The position numbers and the translations under genes were made by a program. This document shows positions 48,343 through 61,594 of a DNA stretch of 64,000 nt, one piece after another (within the stretch, counting starts at the first letter, position 1; the number at the start of each line of letters is the position of its first letter). The notes under the pieces are model-generated. The model did not search any database. It saw only the letters and a program-made list of their open reading frames with translations, and was not told the origin of the DNA. The stretch comes from Druceiella hillmani (lineage: Eukaryota; Arthropoda; Insecta; Lepidoptera; Hepialidae): the NCBI GenBank assembly GCA_039881145.1, contig JAYKKI010000139.1, positions 2,836,501 to 2,900,500 on the forward strand, in the 5' to 3' direction.

Positions 48343-51300
48343 TATAAGAATTGCACACACATTACTATAAGAATTTAATTTTTGTCAGTCCGTTATTGAG
48401 TATCAAAATGTCTAAATTTTACAAATTAATAATTTCCTAAATAACATAATTTAAGCTGACTAAGCTTCCACTTAACGTGATTATTTTCTATCCTTTTAAG
48501 GTATATAGTGTTATCTAGTGCATAGATATTAAGGTTAAAAATTTGCAGAATAGCTTCGGAAAAACTATAAAAGATAAATGTAATTTCTTACTAAACTAGG
48601 TAAGAATGGATTATTTATATTTATATCGTTAAATATAAAGTTTAGAATGCTCTTTCAGTTGTTAATAATTATCATTCACTTTTATAATTAGGTACTAACA
48701 AGGTCAGCGAAAAAATATTTATAAATAAAATTAGAGGTTTACAGTAGTTTTTAGGTCCGTTAACATTTGGTTCCAGCCTGTAACTTTTTTATGGAAATTA
48801 TTATTTTTAGCAATAGTTAAAGTACTATATATGTAATAAATCAATATGCCAGTTTTATTAGAAGGCCACCGGTGTTTTAATGATTATGAATTATCTGTAA
48901 ATGACATAAAAACACAAATATTGTAGTAAGCATAGTATTTCTAAAAATTATTTAAAATAAAAGCATTATTTCTAATTTAATGAATATGTCTCTTGATATA
49001 AATTTTACAGATGTAAAATATTTTAAAAATTTCAAAAAAACTACGAGATATCACGTTGAATAATCGTTGTAGTTTTAAATTCAATTTTGGGCCCTTTCTG
49101 GTAACCATGTATTTTTCACAATTTTGATTTTAGTTGTTACGTACAGGAGAAAGCCAGGTGCCATGGTTTTGGGAACATATTTTAAAAATATCATTAAAAT
49201 TATTGTATGCTATTCTAAAAAATAAGTACTAGTTTTGAAGCGGTATCAAACTTGCTCCCTCCAAAGTTCTCAGACAAATGGATTTAAGTTTCTACTTCTT
49301 TTACATATGCTAGTTATAAAGCTTAATTAATCAATCAAATTGCAACGAATTCAGAGAAAAAAGGCTACTGTAAAGGAATGAATGGGCAAATGAGTACTAC
49401 TTAACTCTATTTTTCCTCTTGAGGTAAGAAACTGGCAAAATTTTAAATACCACGTTAATTTATGGTTCTCACACAACATATTTAGACCTTATACCACTTT
49501 AATCCCAGTAGTGGCCAATTCATTGATTTGAGACGCATATTGAAAGAATATTATTTTCGTTATCCCCTTCTGCAGTCAAAATTACTTTAAATTGTTTGAA
49601 CTGCGGGTAAATGGAAGCAGTCATTAAAATTTCGACGATACAGCAGATACGGAGGCTCAATAAATTTGAAAATTGTTGACCTTTTTTTTCCATATTGCCT
49701 TAGAATATCGCGATATGCTATGGGATTATTTGTTAGTTTTTGTAAATTTTTATCCATATCATATGTATTAATTATGTAAAAAATAAGAAAAACATAAAAT
49801 TGTTAATATTTATATTAATTGAAGTAATAGTCATAATTATTCTTTCTCAATATTTATTCATTAAATGGGCTGTCAATTTTTTTTATAAATATAGATATCT
49901 TAGATCAATTTTACACCTAAAGAGACAGTGAAATAAAATTTAGTGAAACTAACTTTTCAATTTGTGGTACGTTATCTATAATATTAAATAAAAAATAAAA
50001 AATTCTAACAACGTTTCAAATACAAAATAATAATCAGCGAAAGCTGTTAATATGATAATTTAATGGTTCCACCTTTAAAAAAAATTATTTTTCATTTACA
50101 AAATACAAACACAACAATGCAAAAAAACGTTAAAAATAACCCAATACCTTTTTTAAAAGCGTCATCTCACAATGTTTAAGTTTTCGATTAATACTATTTT
50201 CTAGCTCAAAATAAAGTTGAAACTTTGAATAGGGAAATAATTAAAATTACAAAATATTTTACATGTTTACCAGCTCCATTTTTGAGCAGACAAACGACGT
50301 TCGTACAAATATTTCATTCTAAAATATAATTTAATCTTATTCGTTTTAAATTTCAATTCTATATTAGTCATTATTAGCAAATTTAAAGGTCGTAGATACA
50401 ACAAAAACTGTTAAAAATGAATAAATATGACCATGCACGAAAGAAATACATATCAAAGAGTTATTATTTGGGTAATAAACAATAAACAGAAAATATAAAC
50501 TATTTTACGTTTAAGTAATAGACAAATTTTAAAATGTCTTAGATATGCTAAAAAGTGTCACTATATTTTCTAAAATATGACATCATAAACAAATTAAATA
50601 TATTATGATATACAGCACATTGTGCATCAATCAAAAACATGCTCGAATCGATTTGTTGCCTTATACGCGCTACCTATTCCGTGAATAGTAGAGCACTCTG
50701 AAACAATAAATAGAGCACACTTTTGCTGCTTAGGTACACAATTGTGTAAGGCCGTTTTAGATACTTCGTTATTATTTTAAACTGCTTTACAAATTTTTGT
50801 GATGAAGGTTTGCAGTATATTTACATTGATATTTTCTAATATATTTGGGAAATTATTATAAATTTTTCATACTTCCCGATATAAATAATATGCATACACT
50901 CTTTCTTAAGGGCCCAAAATTATTTTTTTATATTTTTTAAAATTTTTTCTTGGGCCTAAATCAAAATCTGTTTTAACACCTTATTTTAAATTGAATAAAA
51001 TTCATTACTATACTTTTTCTAAGAATATAAACAATTCTTCTGTCTTTTAATTTAATAGATCTAACGCAGGTCAAGTCGAATATGTAAATGAATAAGTAAA
51101 TAATATTTCTAACATAGCGACATTTTCAAATCTTAGTTAAATAATTCAATAAACATTTATATTCTGTATATCTATGATATATTGTATCCGTATCGAGAAT
51201 TATCCATATTAATTAATATCACCGCAACTCACAATTAGTTTTAATGAGTCTTACTTTCCTTAATGAGCCTAAATTTCTGGAAACGTTATTTTTCATATTA

Positions 51301-53992
51301 AAACTTTCAACAACTTCAATGGTATAGTATTGTGAACATTTTCAACAATATGTCTAGAGTTATTCAAAATAAAATTCTGAAAAAATGGTAAAGCATAACA
51401 ATAATGGGCTCTTAACTTTTTACATAATATACAATAAAAAAATTCTATGAACCATCAAAAATTTCTATATCTTGAATCTTTTATATATCATGTGCGGGTT
51501 AATATGCCTTAACATTTTGTCAAGTTTCAACTTTATTAGGTCAAAAAGTTTTGAAAGAAAACATTTTTAACAATATCTCCATCTGCCTCACATAAAATTA
51601 TTAAGTAAACAATTTTGAAATTATTGTAGATGCTCCTTCAACTGATACCACAAAATAAGAGAAATGGGAAAAAAATTAGCACTTCATTTTCCCCCTCCAA
51701 AACTTCGAAATTAATATTTTTAATTCATAGCTATTGATATTGACATACTTAACTTAAGGTGCTTTAGCAATTTCAAATCTTCATGTAAAACAGTTTATAA
51801 AAGCAGTTGGGACATACGGATAGACATGTGGGCGATCCATTATAGGTTTAATTTTTTTTTTCTTCTTACGTAAAGAAAAAAAATAAATATCACAAAGTAA
51901 CACTATTAAAAAGAACGGAGACTACAACGTACAATTTACAGATAAAAAGAAATTACGTATATATTATCTACCAACATAAAGAACATTTATACATATTATT
52001 TATAAATTTAGAAAAGAAAATCAAATAACATGTAAAATTTACTCTTCCAACTCATGGCATATTATATTACAGAAGTAAATTTGATAACATTTACAACTTT
52101 CACGAATAAATTTTCACGCATGAATGCCCTGACCTTTAAGGTCCGCAAGGCTGTCATATAAATTAAGGCTTTATTACCTCTGGCTCCAATTTGAGTCGGT
52201 CAGTCAGGTTGCAATCTTAACGACCGAGTAATTAACTATCTAAATTCGGTTCAGTCCAAACCAAGTGACTGGGGGAAAACGTATTGCAAGGACAAAATTT
52301 TTTGAGAGTCTAAATTAACTGCATTATTTACATAGAATTTTGATTAAATTTTAACATGTTTGTTTTTTGAATCAAACCTGGTGGTAAGTATGAAATTAGC
52401 GAACATTGAATATTTTTAATACAACTTGGATATTTCTTTTAATAGAATAACCAGAATTCCAAAAGAAAATCTGTTATCACTAGCGACGCTAAATTTTGAT
52501 ATTTAAAAATCATCAAATTATCTGACAACACTGAAATGTTTCCCGAAGTTAATTAAATTTAGGCGAAATCTACAGTTATTTATTTCAATATTATTATCTT
52601 TTTATTCATCATTATTTAAGTAAAAAAAATTATGTGTCTGTTGTACTACGATATACTTGATTGATTTACATGGCTTTACAGTTGAATCAATTATTTTTTT
52701 TAATTTTTATGGTCCATTATACTACCATGGTTATACATTCACCATCAATCTGCTTTGCATATCTTTACATTTTAAATTTCTGACTTTGAACATGCCTTTT
52801 TAACCAAAATTTTATAAATCGTTTGACATAACCAAAATATTGAAATATGACAATTACAAATTAATGCTCGCTCAATTGATTGTATATTTTTAGCTTCTTT
52901 TTAAAATTAATTCACATATAAGCCTTGGAGTACTATTTTCACGATGGTAGATATTTCGATGATTTTAAATTATCTTAAATTAACATACTAAAAACATCGT
53001 TTTTATATTATTTTGATAACTGTATAACTTATAAAATTAAAAAGCAAAAGAGGAAAATTATTGTGCAAACGGAAACAAAATCCTCAAGTAAACTCAAAAA
53101 ATACGGACAAAGCTTTACGGCTTTAAAATTATCCTCTATATAATGAGATATGAGGAAGTCACCTAGAGTATATTTTTACTGGAAGTGTCCAGTAACTCAA
53201 TAAATTTTTGCACGAAAATTACTGTATATAACCATACAAATTCTTTTCTTGTTTGGATATTTTATATTGTATTTGATACTCTATATGCGATAATAATTTG
53301 TTGGCAGCGTATCTACTTTTAAGGACTGCAGAATAACTGAATATATCTCGGCGATCCTTCTCTCATATTTACCATAAAACTAATTAAGTATTACGAAGAC
53401 ATGTTTCGTCGTTATTTACGTAAGTTTACAGAATTGTCTTAAAAATAATTCAATGATGCAGACAAAAACGGCATTATTTAAACTTTTCCCGATCACCACT
53501 TACTTCATTTAATATTATATTGATGTTTATCAGAATTAGAAAAAGTTGTTACAATTATATGAAACCCTTCTGGTTTTTCAAAAACCAGGTTTTTCAATTA
53601 ATGCCATAGGAGCGTACTTTTGAATGCATTAAATTATTCTTATAAACTTTTACTTTATGATACAGGTATAAAATAAAACCGTAAACTGGAAAAAGTTTTG
53701 ACATTAAAAATTATTGCGAACATTTGAATTCCGAGATTTATTCGTTATAGAAAAGAATTTGACTGTTTTTAACCATTTTATTTTAAAATGTCCAATTGAA
53801 ATATTTCATAGATTGCACAGATCGGAGTGTAAGTATAAAATAAAGTAAATATGACTTACAGTAAGGTATGCATTTTGGCATCATATTAAATGCTAGGGAT
53901 ATGAAGAACCAATCGTTAATATATAGAATAGAAGATATCTATTTGCTTAAATTTATTAGGAAAAAATATGCCCTTTAATACACGTATTATTT
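48343..53992. other. Long AT-rich non-coding stretch
   Basis: No ORF over 60 codons, no transposon and no tandem array found in about 5.6 kb. A less AT-rich patch at 52125-52300 contains TATAAA (52157) and GGTCAGTCAGG (52198), but 45 bp apart, too far for a TATA-initiator pair. A 9-bp-arm palindrome lies at 53570-53588. Confidence 0.5.
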
Positions 53993-53996
53993 AATA

Positions 53997-54034
<38 letters not shown>
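53993..54034. repeat. (TA)n microsatellite
   Basis: About 40 bp of TA next to TACATATGTACGTA. Confidence 0.9.
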
Positions 54035-54037
<3 letters not shown>

Positions 54038-54526
54038 GTACGTATTTTATATTTTATATACAAACATATACTCCTTGATTTTTTATATTCATGCACATAC
54101 AAATGACATTTAATAATTAAAAGATCTACCATTATTTGCTAATAGCATACATTGAGTTATTTTTAATCGATTCTAGTATCATATATTATTTACAGTAAAA
54201 TATTTAATTTTTTTATTTATGCAATGTCTTGTTTAAACCCCAATAAAAATCAAAAGTTTGTGAGCGAGAGATTTATTATTAATTTTGCTGTTAGTCTTGA
54301 AGTGAAGCTTTTGTAAACACGTCTGAGTAATTCTGACACGTTTACAGTTAGTAAAAGTTGAAAAAATAAATACAAGACATATTTATCTACCAGCTGAGAC
54401 AGTGGAACATCAATAACATGAACCTAAGAAGGTTTAATTAAACGGGAAGTTTAGCTTTTGTATAATATAATGCAAAAATTATATTGGAATATTACAATTT
54501 ATTAAAAATCTTTGAGAGGAAATTTA
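54035..54526. other. AT-rich non-coding stretch
   Basis: Nothing recognised before the mariner element. Confidence 0.5.
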
Positions 54527-55673
54527 TTAGGTTGGCTAGTAAGTTTTAGCCACAACTTCGGCACTTTTCTGGAAAGTTCCTCGAAACTTTGGGAAGGTAT
54601 TACTGTAGGTTGTAAAAAGATTAAAGTGCAATCGGTTGACAACAGTCATCGTCGAAGCCTTGTGTGAATTATATGAAATATTATGGATTTAAATCGATAT
54701 TAAACACGGATTCTATTAGTTTACGATTTTCATCTAGGTCACAATGCGAAGACTGCCAAATAATATATATCATGTGATGAGCAAGTCCATGGTGTCTCAC
54801 ACGACGGTAAAGATTTGATTTAGAAAGTTCATGAATGAAGACTGCGATTTTGACGACGAACCCCGTACCGGGTGTCCTGTTGAATTAGTCGTTCAACGAT
54901 TACAACGCCTAGGAGGATCCTCGACTGATGTCTCGTTGAATAGGCAGATGAGCTACACTTCAGTCATGGCAGCATAGAAACACATTTGCACGAAGCGGGA
55001 AATATTTTAAAATACGGTGTTTGGATACCCCACGAATTGTCTTCAAATCACCTTCACTGCAGAGTTGACACTTGTCAACAGTTATTGACATTGAAATCAG
55101 TTAGTAACTGACGATGAGAAGTGGGTTACATACGTTAACAATAAACGCAAATGTCAATGGTTGGGTGTCAGATCCACCTGAAATAAGTGCAAAAAAGATG
55201 ATGTTCAGGTGCTGGAAAAATGTCAAGGGCATTATTTATTGGAAGTTGCCTTCAGAGGGATCTACAATAAATGCAGACATTTACTGCTAACAATTGGACC
55301 GATTAGCTAACAAATTGAGTAGCGAACAGGATCGAGTTTACATTCTACATAATAATGCTAGACCACATATTGCAAAACGTACTCGTGATAAATTATAGGA
55401 GCTCGGCTGGGTTCTACTCACTCATCCACCATTTGTACCAGATAATGCGCCCTCTGATTACTATTTATTCAGGGCTCCAAGTAAGCATTTAAGTGAAAAA
55501 AAAATTCGACGTTAAAGAAGATCTCCAAAACGACCTCACACAGTTTTTGAATCAAAGTCACCGGAATTTTACAAGAAAGGCATATTGTCATAGCCAACTA
55601 AATGGTGACAAGCAGTAGGTAATAATAGTGCATACAATTTAGTGTAGCATATAAATTTTTATAGCCAACCTAA
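54527..55673 (+). mobile_element. Defective mariner element with terminal inverted repeats
   Basis: Starts TTAGGTTGGCTAGTAAGTTT and ends with the complementary TAGCCAACCTAA (12 perfect terminal bases, partly matching beyond). A TA dinucleotide precedes the 5' end. The expected 3' TA reads TG, so that target-site copy is mutated. Length is about 1.15 kb against about 1.3 kb for intact mariners, so some interior is deleted. The ends resemble the TTAGGTTGGC type of the cecropia/capitata/mellifera groups. The transposase relic inside is listed separately. Confidence 0.92.
54777..55604 (+). pseudogene. mariner transposase pseudogene
   Basis: Conserved blocks in order: VSHTTV, FRKFMNEDCDFDDEPRTGCP, TDDEKWVTYVNNKRKCQWL with the first Asp, IYWKLP, INADIY, QLDRLANKLS, YILHNNARPHIAK, ELGWVLLTHPP, and PDNAPSDYYLF with the third Asp, then PEFYKKGI. 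Codons for the second and third acidic positions (55351 and 55456) are 35 codons apart in frame, the mariner D34D spacing. The second Asp is changed to Asn (HDN to HNN). Several stops and frameshifts lie between the blocks. The protein normally cuts and pastes the element at TA; this copy is inactive. Confidence 0.93.
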
Positions 55674-57177
55674 TGTATAAACTTATACTAAAGTTAGTGA
55701 AAATACAGTTTTAGTCGAAATGATATAAAAAAAAACCTATAATCATGAGTAGAACTTGAACTACGAGGGTTCCGTAAACAACTAAGCACTTAAACATTCA
55801 AGGTTATATGGAATTTTAATTAAACTATTTACTAATATTAATTTTTCGCAATATACATACATTGTCAACTAAATCTTTTACAGGTGTAAAAACAAACTAA
55901 TTATATTAAATATGTAATGTCATATCAGAAATTACTGCTTATCTAATTTTTTCTTTTCTTGTAACTTCCATTAAGCCTACTTTCATATTATTTTAGGTCA
56001 ACCGGAAATGCTATCTAGATGACCAGTGATTAAAATTATTATATGATTAATAGAAATATCATTTAAGGGCCTACATTTTATCGTAGCTTATATAACTATA
56101 AATTTTTGTAGCTATGTAAATTATAGGCTCTTATTTCTGTTATATGATGTTAATTCCAAATTCATGTCTCAAGCTGTTTCTGAGAAAAACGGCTTTCACA
56201 AAAGATAGTGATCTTATAATGGTGCTTCGCATCATTTTGGGGGACGAAAGCTTGAAAAACTGAATACTTTTAGATAATGCTATAATTATTGTTCACTATT
56301 AACTAATTTAAACCGTTGAAGAAGTTTAATATTATTCCTGAGCTAATGTGAATGAAGCTTACATCTTTTTTGAATGAATTGGTTAATAACTTTAATACAT
56401 TTTTATTGAAAATATTTATAAAAAAAGTATATATTCATATACTAAAGCTAGAAGAATCTATGAGCTAGAAGCAATACAAAGTTCAAATGCCTCATTATGT
56501 GGCAAAACTTTAAAAATATTTGACACAATTATTTTCGGCGTTATTAATCGCTACTTAATAACTCTTTGATTACGGTATCGCCGATTATTTTATGTCATAT
56601 TACAAAAAAATGTTCTATTCTATTATTCTATAGAGTGAATCTTCAAAAATATATTTTCTGTACAATATACTAGTAAGAAATTCTGAACACTCGCGGATGA
56701 TAATATGATGAAGGATAATTATTTGTTTAATTAAGAATAGAATGGTTAATTTATTATGTCTCGATCATAAAACTGATTGCAAACGACTGAGGTAATAATT
56801 ATTACGAGTAAATTCAATTTCCAAAAATTACAATTGATATTTGGAACATTTCATTGTAAACACACATTTGTAATGTTACAAAGAGAGGATATTATTATAA
56901 TTTTTATATATATACAAAGATATTTAATATATACCTATTAAATTTCATGCGTGTAAGAGTCAACCAAAAAAAAACATTATTTGCCAACTTATTTACATGT
57001 TAATGGGATATTACGTCCTTTATTTTGCTCCTATAAATGAATATTGATCTGTTCAATATATTTTTCATAATAGACGAAACTTATAGAGAGAAGCAAATAT
57101 TTAAAAACCGTTCATTGTTTTCTCAGTTTTATATTTACGGTTTTTTCAAATAATTTTGTTTAAATTTCTTTATTTAC
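55674..57177. other. AT-rich non-coding stretch
   Basis: No gene or repeat recognised. Confidence 0.5.
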
Positions 57178-57312
57178 TTATTTTTTTCCTTGTTTCTCAT
57201 AATTTTTATACGGAATTAAACGATGTACAATAGGACATGAAGATAAGAATTCACACCATAATTCATACATGATGCTGCTAATTATCCGCTCGCTACCTTC
57301 AAGTCCCTTGAG
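57178..57312 (-). other. Candidate 3'-terminal coding exon, minus strand
   Basis: On the minus strand TTTTATTAATGTTTTTATTACAG is a strong acceptor; cut after CAG, the exon is open in phase 0 for 44 codons to TAA. The peptide starts LKGLEGSERIISSIMYELWC and ends YEKQGKK. AATAAA follows the stop at 57174-57169. The S-E-x-I...Y-x-x-x-W pattern resembles the loop before the last membrane segment of insect odorant receptors, and phase-0 introns are usual there. The final membrane segment is missing, however. A small unrelated gene or a chance ORF cannot be excluded. Confidence 0.3.
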
Positions 57313-57605
57313 CTGTAATAAAAACATTAATAAAATCTCACAATTTATATAAATCCATGCCTGGATATGCATACGTCAGTTATGGTTGTTCATATTTGAT
57401 CTCAAAAATGATAAAAATAGAATAATTGTTACTACGATATGACTATAAATATAACTAATCACTTCCAAAGCGAAAATTGTACTATTATAAATATCAAAGT
57501 TACCAAATATTAATTTCCTTTTACAACAGACTTTGCGATGTCAGCGGTATTTATAGCAAATTCCATCATTCTACAGTCAAAAAATTTAATGTGGAACTTC
57601 TCGTG
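57313..57605. other. AT-rich stretch, possible intron
   Basis: If the two minus-strand candidate exons belong together, this and the following duplication lie within their intron. Confidence 0.3.
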
Positions 57606-57801
57606 TTCAATATTAAATTTTATGAACATGACTAGTATTATACCGAGTAATGATAAATCTGTACCAAAAATAGAGTGATTTATTGGTCATACCGTATGGT
57701 CATTTTCAATATTAAATTTTATGAACATGACTAGTATTATACCGAGTAATGATAAATCTGTACCTAAAATAGAGTGATTAATTGGTCATACGGTATGGTC
57801 G
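57606..57801 (+). repeat. 99-bp tandem duplication
   Basis: TTCAATATTAAATTTTATGA and the following sequence to TATGGTC occur at 57606 and again at 57705, with about four differences (for example ACCAAAAATAG versus ACCTAAAATAG). A recent single duplication. Confidence 0.96.
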
Positions 57802-58524
57802 AAATTATGTAACACACGCATAACTATGTCATTTAACGTAACTTACTCTCTAGTATCATGTTCAGAATAGGAAGTTTTTGGTTATTGCTTTGTAAAGACA
57901 TATTAAGGGATAAAAAAATGTTGAATAAAAAGCACAATTAAATTTATTTAAAAATACCATTGCATCAATTTTGAATCTTTCATAGAATAATTAAATTCAA
58001 TTAATCAAAAGCATTTTTATTTAATTGAACATATTTAATTTGTGAGATTATTAGGATCTTTAAAATACCGGAGCAAGTCACTCACCTGACTGTTGGTCTG
58101 TCGGTTACAAGCGTTTTTTTTAACACAGCCTTTATTTATGAACATCCTTTATTTATGACCTTAAAATTATAAAGAAATACGGTTTCAGAATTATACGCAA
58201 AGGTCGCAAGAAAAGTATAAGCACAATGATATATTTATGAGATGCTCACGATATATTTAACGTGCTTTAGAATTATGCACTTAAATATTTAAAGAAAAAT
58301 ACAAAACTGAAATGCCTCTTTTTTTAGAAAAAACAAATTAAAAAATTTAATCATTATTATCTAGGCGCCATTAATAAGTAACTTGATTAAATAATTATTT
58401 GTTTGCGGTACCACTTTTATTCTGTTCACCACACAAAAACCTGTTACCTGCTATTTGATTTAATGTGACATGTCGATAAAAATACCCTTTCATAACGGAT
58501 ATATGTAATATTTTTAAAACTCAC

Positions 58525-58626
58525 AGAACCTCGATCACCCGCAAATAATGTAACGATAAATGTATAAAATATTTTAATTGTAATAATTTCAACCATTTGC
58601 ATTAATCCGCAGATTTCAAATGCCAT
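58525..58626 (-). other. Candidate coding exon, minus strand
   Basis: From an ATG at 58626 the minus strand reads MAFEICGLMQMVEIITIK, a hydrophobic stretch IFYTFIVTLFAG, and DRGS. It then meets GTGAGT, a consensus 5' splice site, at 58524, in phase 0. The 57312 exon also begins in phase 0, so the two could be joined. A stop lies upstream of the ATG with no AG between, so this would have to be a first exon or a decayed internal one. No function recognised. Confidence 0.25.
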
Positions 58627-59779
58627 TTCCAATTTATTGAAATTTTAACTCATTTCGTGTACTCCTGAATAGTCAAATAAATCGAAAAAAATCCAACAGA
58701 CAAGCAAATACGAATATTTTCTTTAGTGTTAAAAAATAAATGACGAGAATGATGAATTCACTAAAATGAAATGAGTTTTTTTAACTACGTCACTTAAACA
58801 TAGTTATTTTATATTTATAATTTTCTAGTTGTTTTTTTATTAATCTATTAACCTAATCCAACTTCATCTTTTTCAACTTCCACGCCTCCTTCTTCCAATA
58901 TATTTTCTCCATTTATCATCTTTACGAAAATTTTCAACGATTCAAGAATCATTATAATTTATCTTCGTTATTGTAACAAATGTTTCCTCTTTACGTCATA
59001 TTTGTGTCAAATATGTTTGAGTTTTTGCTTCTATCCAATTTAGCAGAAGATTTATGGTCTCGTTCTTTTTATCTTTTTATGAACTACAGTACACACTCTA
59101 TTATAATAAATGTCAGAAAAAAATATAATATCCTTAAATTACATTCATAGTCATCGATATTATATTGCGATAAGAAAATATATTTTATATACTGTGAAAT
59201 TCTTTTATTTCCTATTTTATATACTACGAACTTATTGATTTAGGGCAACCTTCATCAGTCAATTAAGACACTAAAAGTTTGAAACTCTGTTGTGATGGGC
59301 TGTCATAGATTAATTATTTAAGTCAGCGCCGCATTAACAATTAACTATTCATTGAAATTAAATAATCAATAATATAAATAATAGTTAATAACCCAAAAAT
59401 AACTAAATTAAAAGGTACAGAATGTAAAAGAAGGAATAGGGTAGCAATGGAGATCCAGATATCTTTTTCATATGACTGTTAACATCATCAAACATGCGTT
59501 TCAAATATCAGAATGAATTAAATTCCAGAGTTTGTTAACATGTACAATATAGGAGTACTCGTAAAAGGTGGTCTCACATTTCGGTATAACGAGAGTAATG
59601 AAAGGTTTAGAAAGTAATTCAATACTATGAGCTTCTAGGTCTTCGATCTAAAATTGGGATAAGACAATCTACAAAGAAAATTTACGGAATATGTGAATTG
59701 GCTTGATCAAGTATTTGTATTCAATTACAACGTGACTATAACTTGTGCGTTTGACCATATTTTTTAGGCACAAATTTAT

Positions 59780-59781
<2 letters not shown>
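58627..59781. other. AT-rich non-coding stretch
   Basis: Nothing recognised. Confidence 0.5.

Positions 59782-59866
<85 letters not shown>
59782..59866. repeat. (TA)n microsatellite
   Basis: About 85 bp of TA with two TG steps. Confidence 0.95.
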
Positions 59867-60262
59867 TGAAAGGTATCAGAGTATATTTAACCGATATTCA
59901 GTGTAGTCAGTGTGACACATATCTCCATAATAAACCGAGAGTAGTAAAACTGATTGGTAAAGGTGGGTTTTAGTTTTGGTGGGAACGTAGTTTACTGAAA
60001 ATTTGACCACCAGAATTATTTACTGATGGTTGCCAACTATATTAATTGAATAATGAACCTAGGTGTTTAACTGCTAAAGAAAAGAGAATCGCAGTGTCGT
60101 TTCGCATTAGTTGTAACAAGAATGAGAGAGGAATTTTGCAAAATAGCTTAATTATTTTGATTATAAATCTGTTTATAAAGTGCGATATTGTTATTAAAGT
60201 TTTTTTGTCTACTTTTAAAATCCAACATTGATTAAAGCACGCGTTGGAGTTAGTCAAACAGT
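59867..60262. other. AT-rich non-coding stretch
   Basis: Overlapping frames on both strands at 60042-60257 match nothing I know. Confidence 0.5.
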
Positions 60263-60328
60263 CAAATTCACTTTTTCAACCGCAATCTGCAATTATTATT
60301 GCAGGTTGCGGTTGAAAAAGTGAATTTG
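60263..60328. repeat. Palindrome, 31-bp arms, 4-nt spacer, one mismatch
   Basis: CAAATTCACTTTTTCAACCG then CAATCTGCAAT (60263-60293) is complementary to 60298-60328 except for one T/C difference. This is the longest near-perfect hairpin in the window. Confidence 0.97.
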
Positions 60329-61330
60329 TCTGCGTTGATGCAAATTTGAAAACCATATGAATGCATCAGCGTAATGAAGACTTTATAAAGGAATATTTAT
60401 AAATATTGAAAAAAGTAGCTAGAAACGACCTCAATCTTAAGATACATCTGCCATTAAATCAGTTTACCCACTAAAGTATTTGAAGTTTTAACACATTTTT
60501 TACTGTTATTAAGATTGGCTTTAGGCCCATCTTAAGATGGTTTATAAATATATCGAATCTTAAGACCAAATATAAAGAATTTTATTAGGTTTTAGTTTTA
60601 AATGACAATAATAATCTTAAAATTTTATAGAATATATTTCGCAATCACGCATGAATTTTTTCTTCTTACTATCTTGTCTATTCTACCGCGAAAAATTTAT
60701 GAAATATTTTATTACAAAATTCAACTCCGGCTGGTTTAAATAAGTTCTTTCAAAATAAATTTTGTCACAGAGAAAACCCTCCACTGTTAACTGATCTATT
60801 TCTTGAGTTATTGAATTTTTTTGTGTTCAAATTTTTTGGTAATTCAAATGTATTTTACGACTTTTTGCACGTTTGCAAGAACAAGTTTTTTTTTATAGTC
60901 TGCTAATGAATTTGAAAGTTAAGACACCATGGCAGGAAATCTGATGAATTTTCAAAAGATTCTTGAGTAGCTAGGTCCAATGTCAAAAACCTCTATAAAC
61001 AAATGCGGTAAAAAATCATGTCAAAAACTATTCCTCCGCAGATATATCTAATAGATTTAGTCTTTATTTTATTATTTTGAGCATTATTTTTTTAATTTTA
61101 TTGATGACATTAACATGTTGTATTAAACTTTTACTATTAATAAATAAACTTTAAATTTCATTCTACAGAATTTATGTTATGTTTCGCATTGAGTATTCAT
61201 TTCAACATTTTTCCTTACGACCAATATTTTTATTTTTCCGAAATTGCCTTGTGTTAACTTTTAGGACGTCTTCTAATTCTATCTACGTCTTGCTAATTTA
61301 TGAACCGATTAAAAAATATGGGAAATCACA
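60329..61330. other. AT-rich non-coding stretch
   Basis: Nothing recognised. Confidence 0.5.
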
Positions 61331-61400
61331 ATTTCCGAAACTTCTATACTAAAATTATGAAAAAAGATTTTAGAAGTTTACTAAGATTTATGGGAAAACT
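61331..61400 (+). repeat. Dispersed repeat family R2, copy 3
   Basis: ATTTCCGAAACTTCTATACT then AAAATTATGAAAAAAG, and further TTTATGGGAAAACTA, parallel the copies at 22666 and 23434. Confidence 0.5.
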
Positions 61401-61594
61401 AATGTAATAGTAATGACACAATATCTCATGGTTTTTAAGAAACACGCAATACTTTGTACCCTTAAATGTTTAAACTTAAATGTATCTAACTGTGTGCGAA
61501 ACTCTTGCAGTACGAGTTCGACTAGTATTTAAAAAGTTTGTTTCTTTCTATTTTCAAGTGAATTATAAATTTAAGTTTTAAGATTTGTAAGTTT

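Noticed and set aside
52150..52215. TATAAA plus TCAGTC as a promoter
   Set aside because: The two elements are 45 bp apart, outside the usual TATA-initiator distance.
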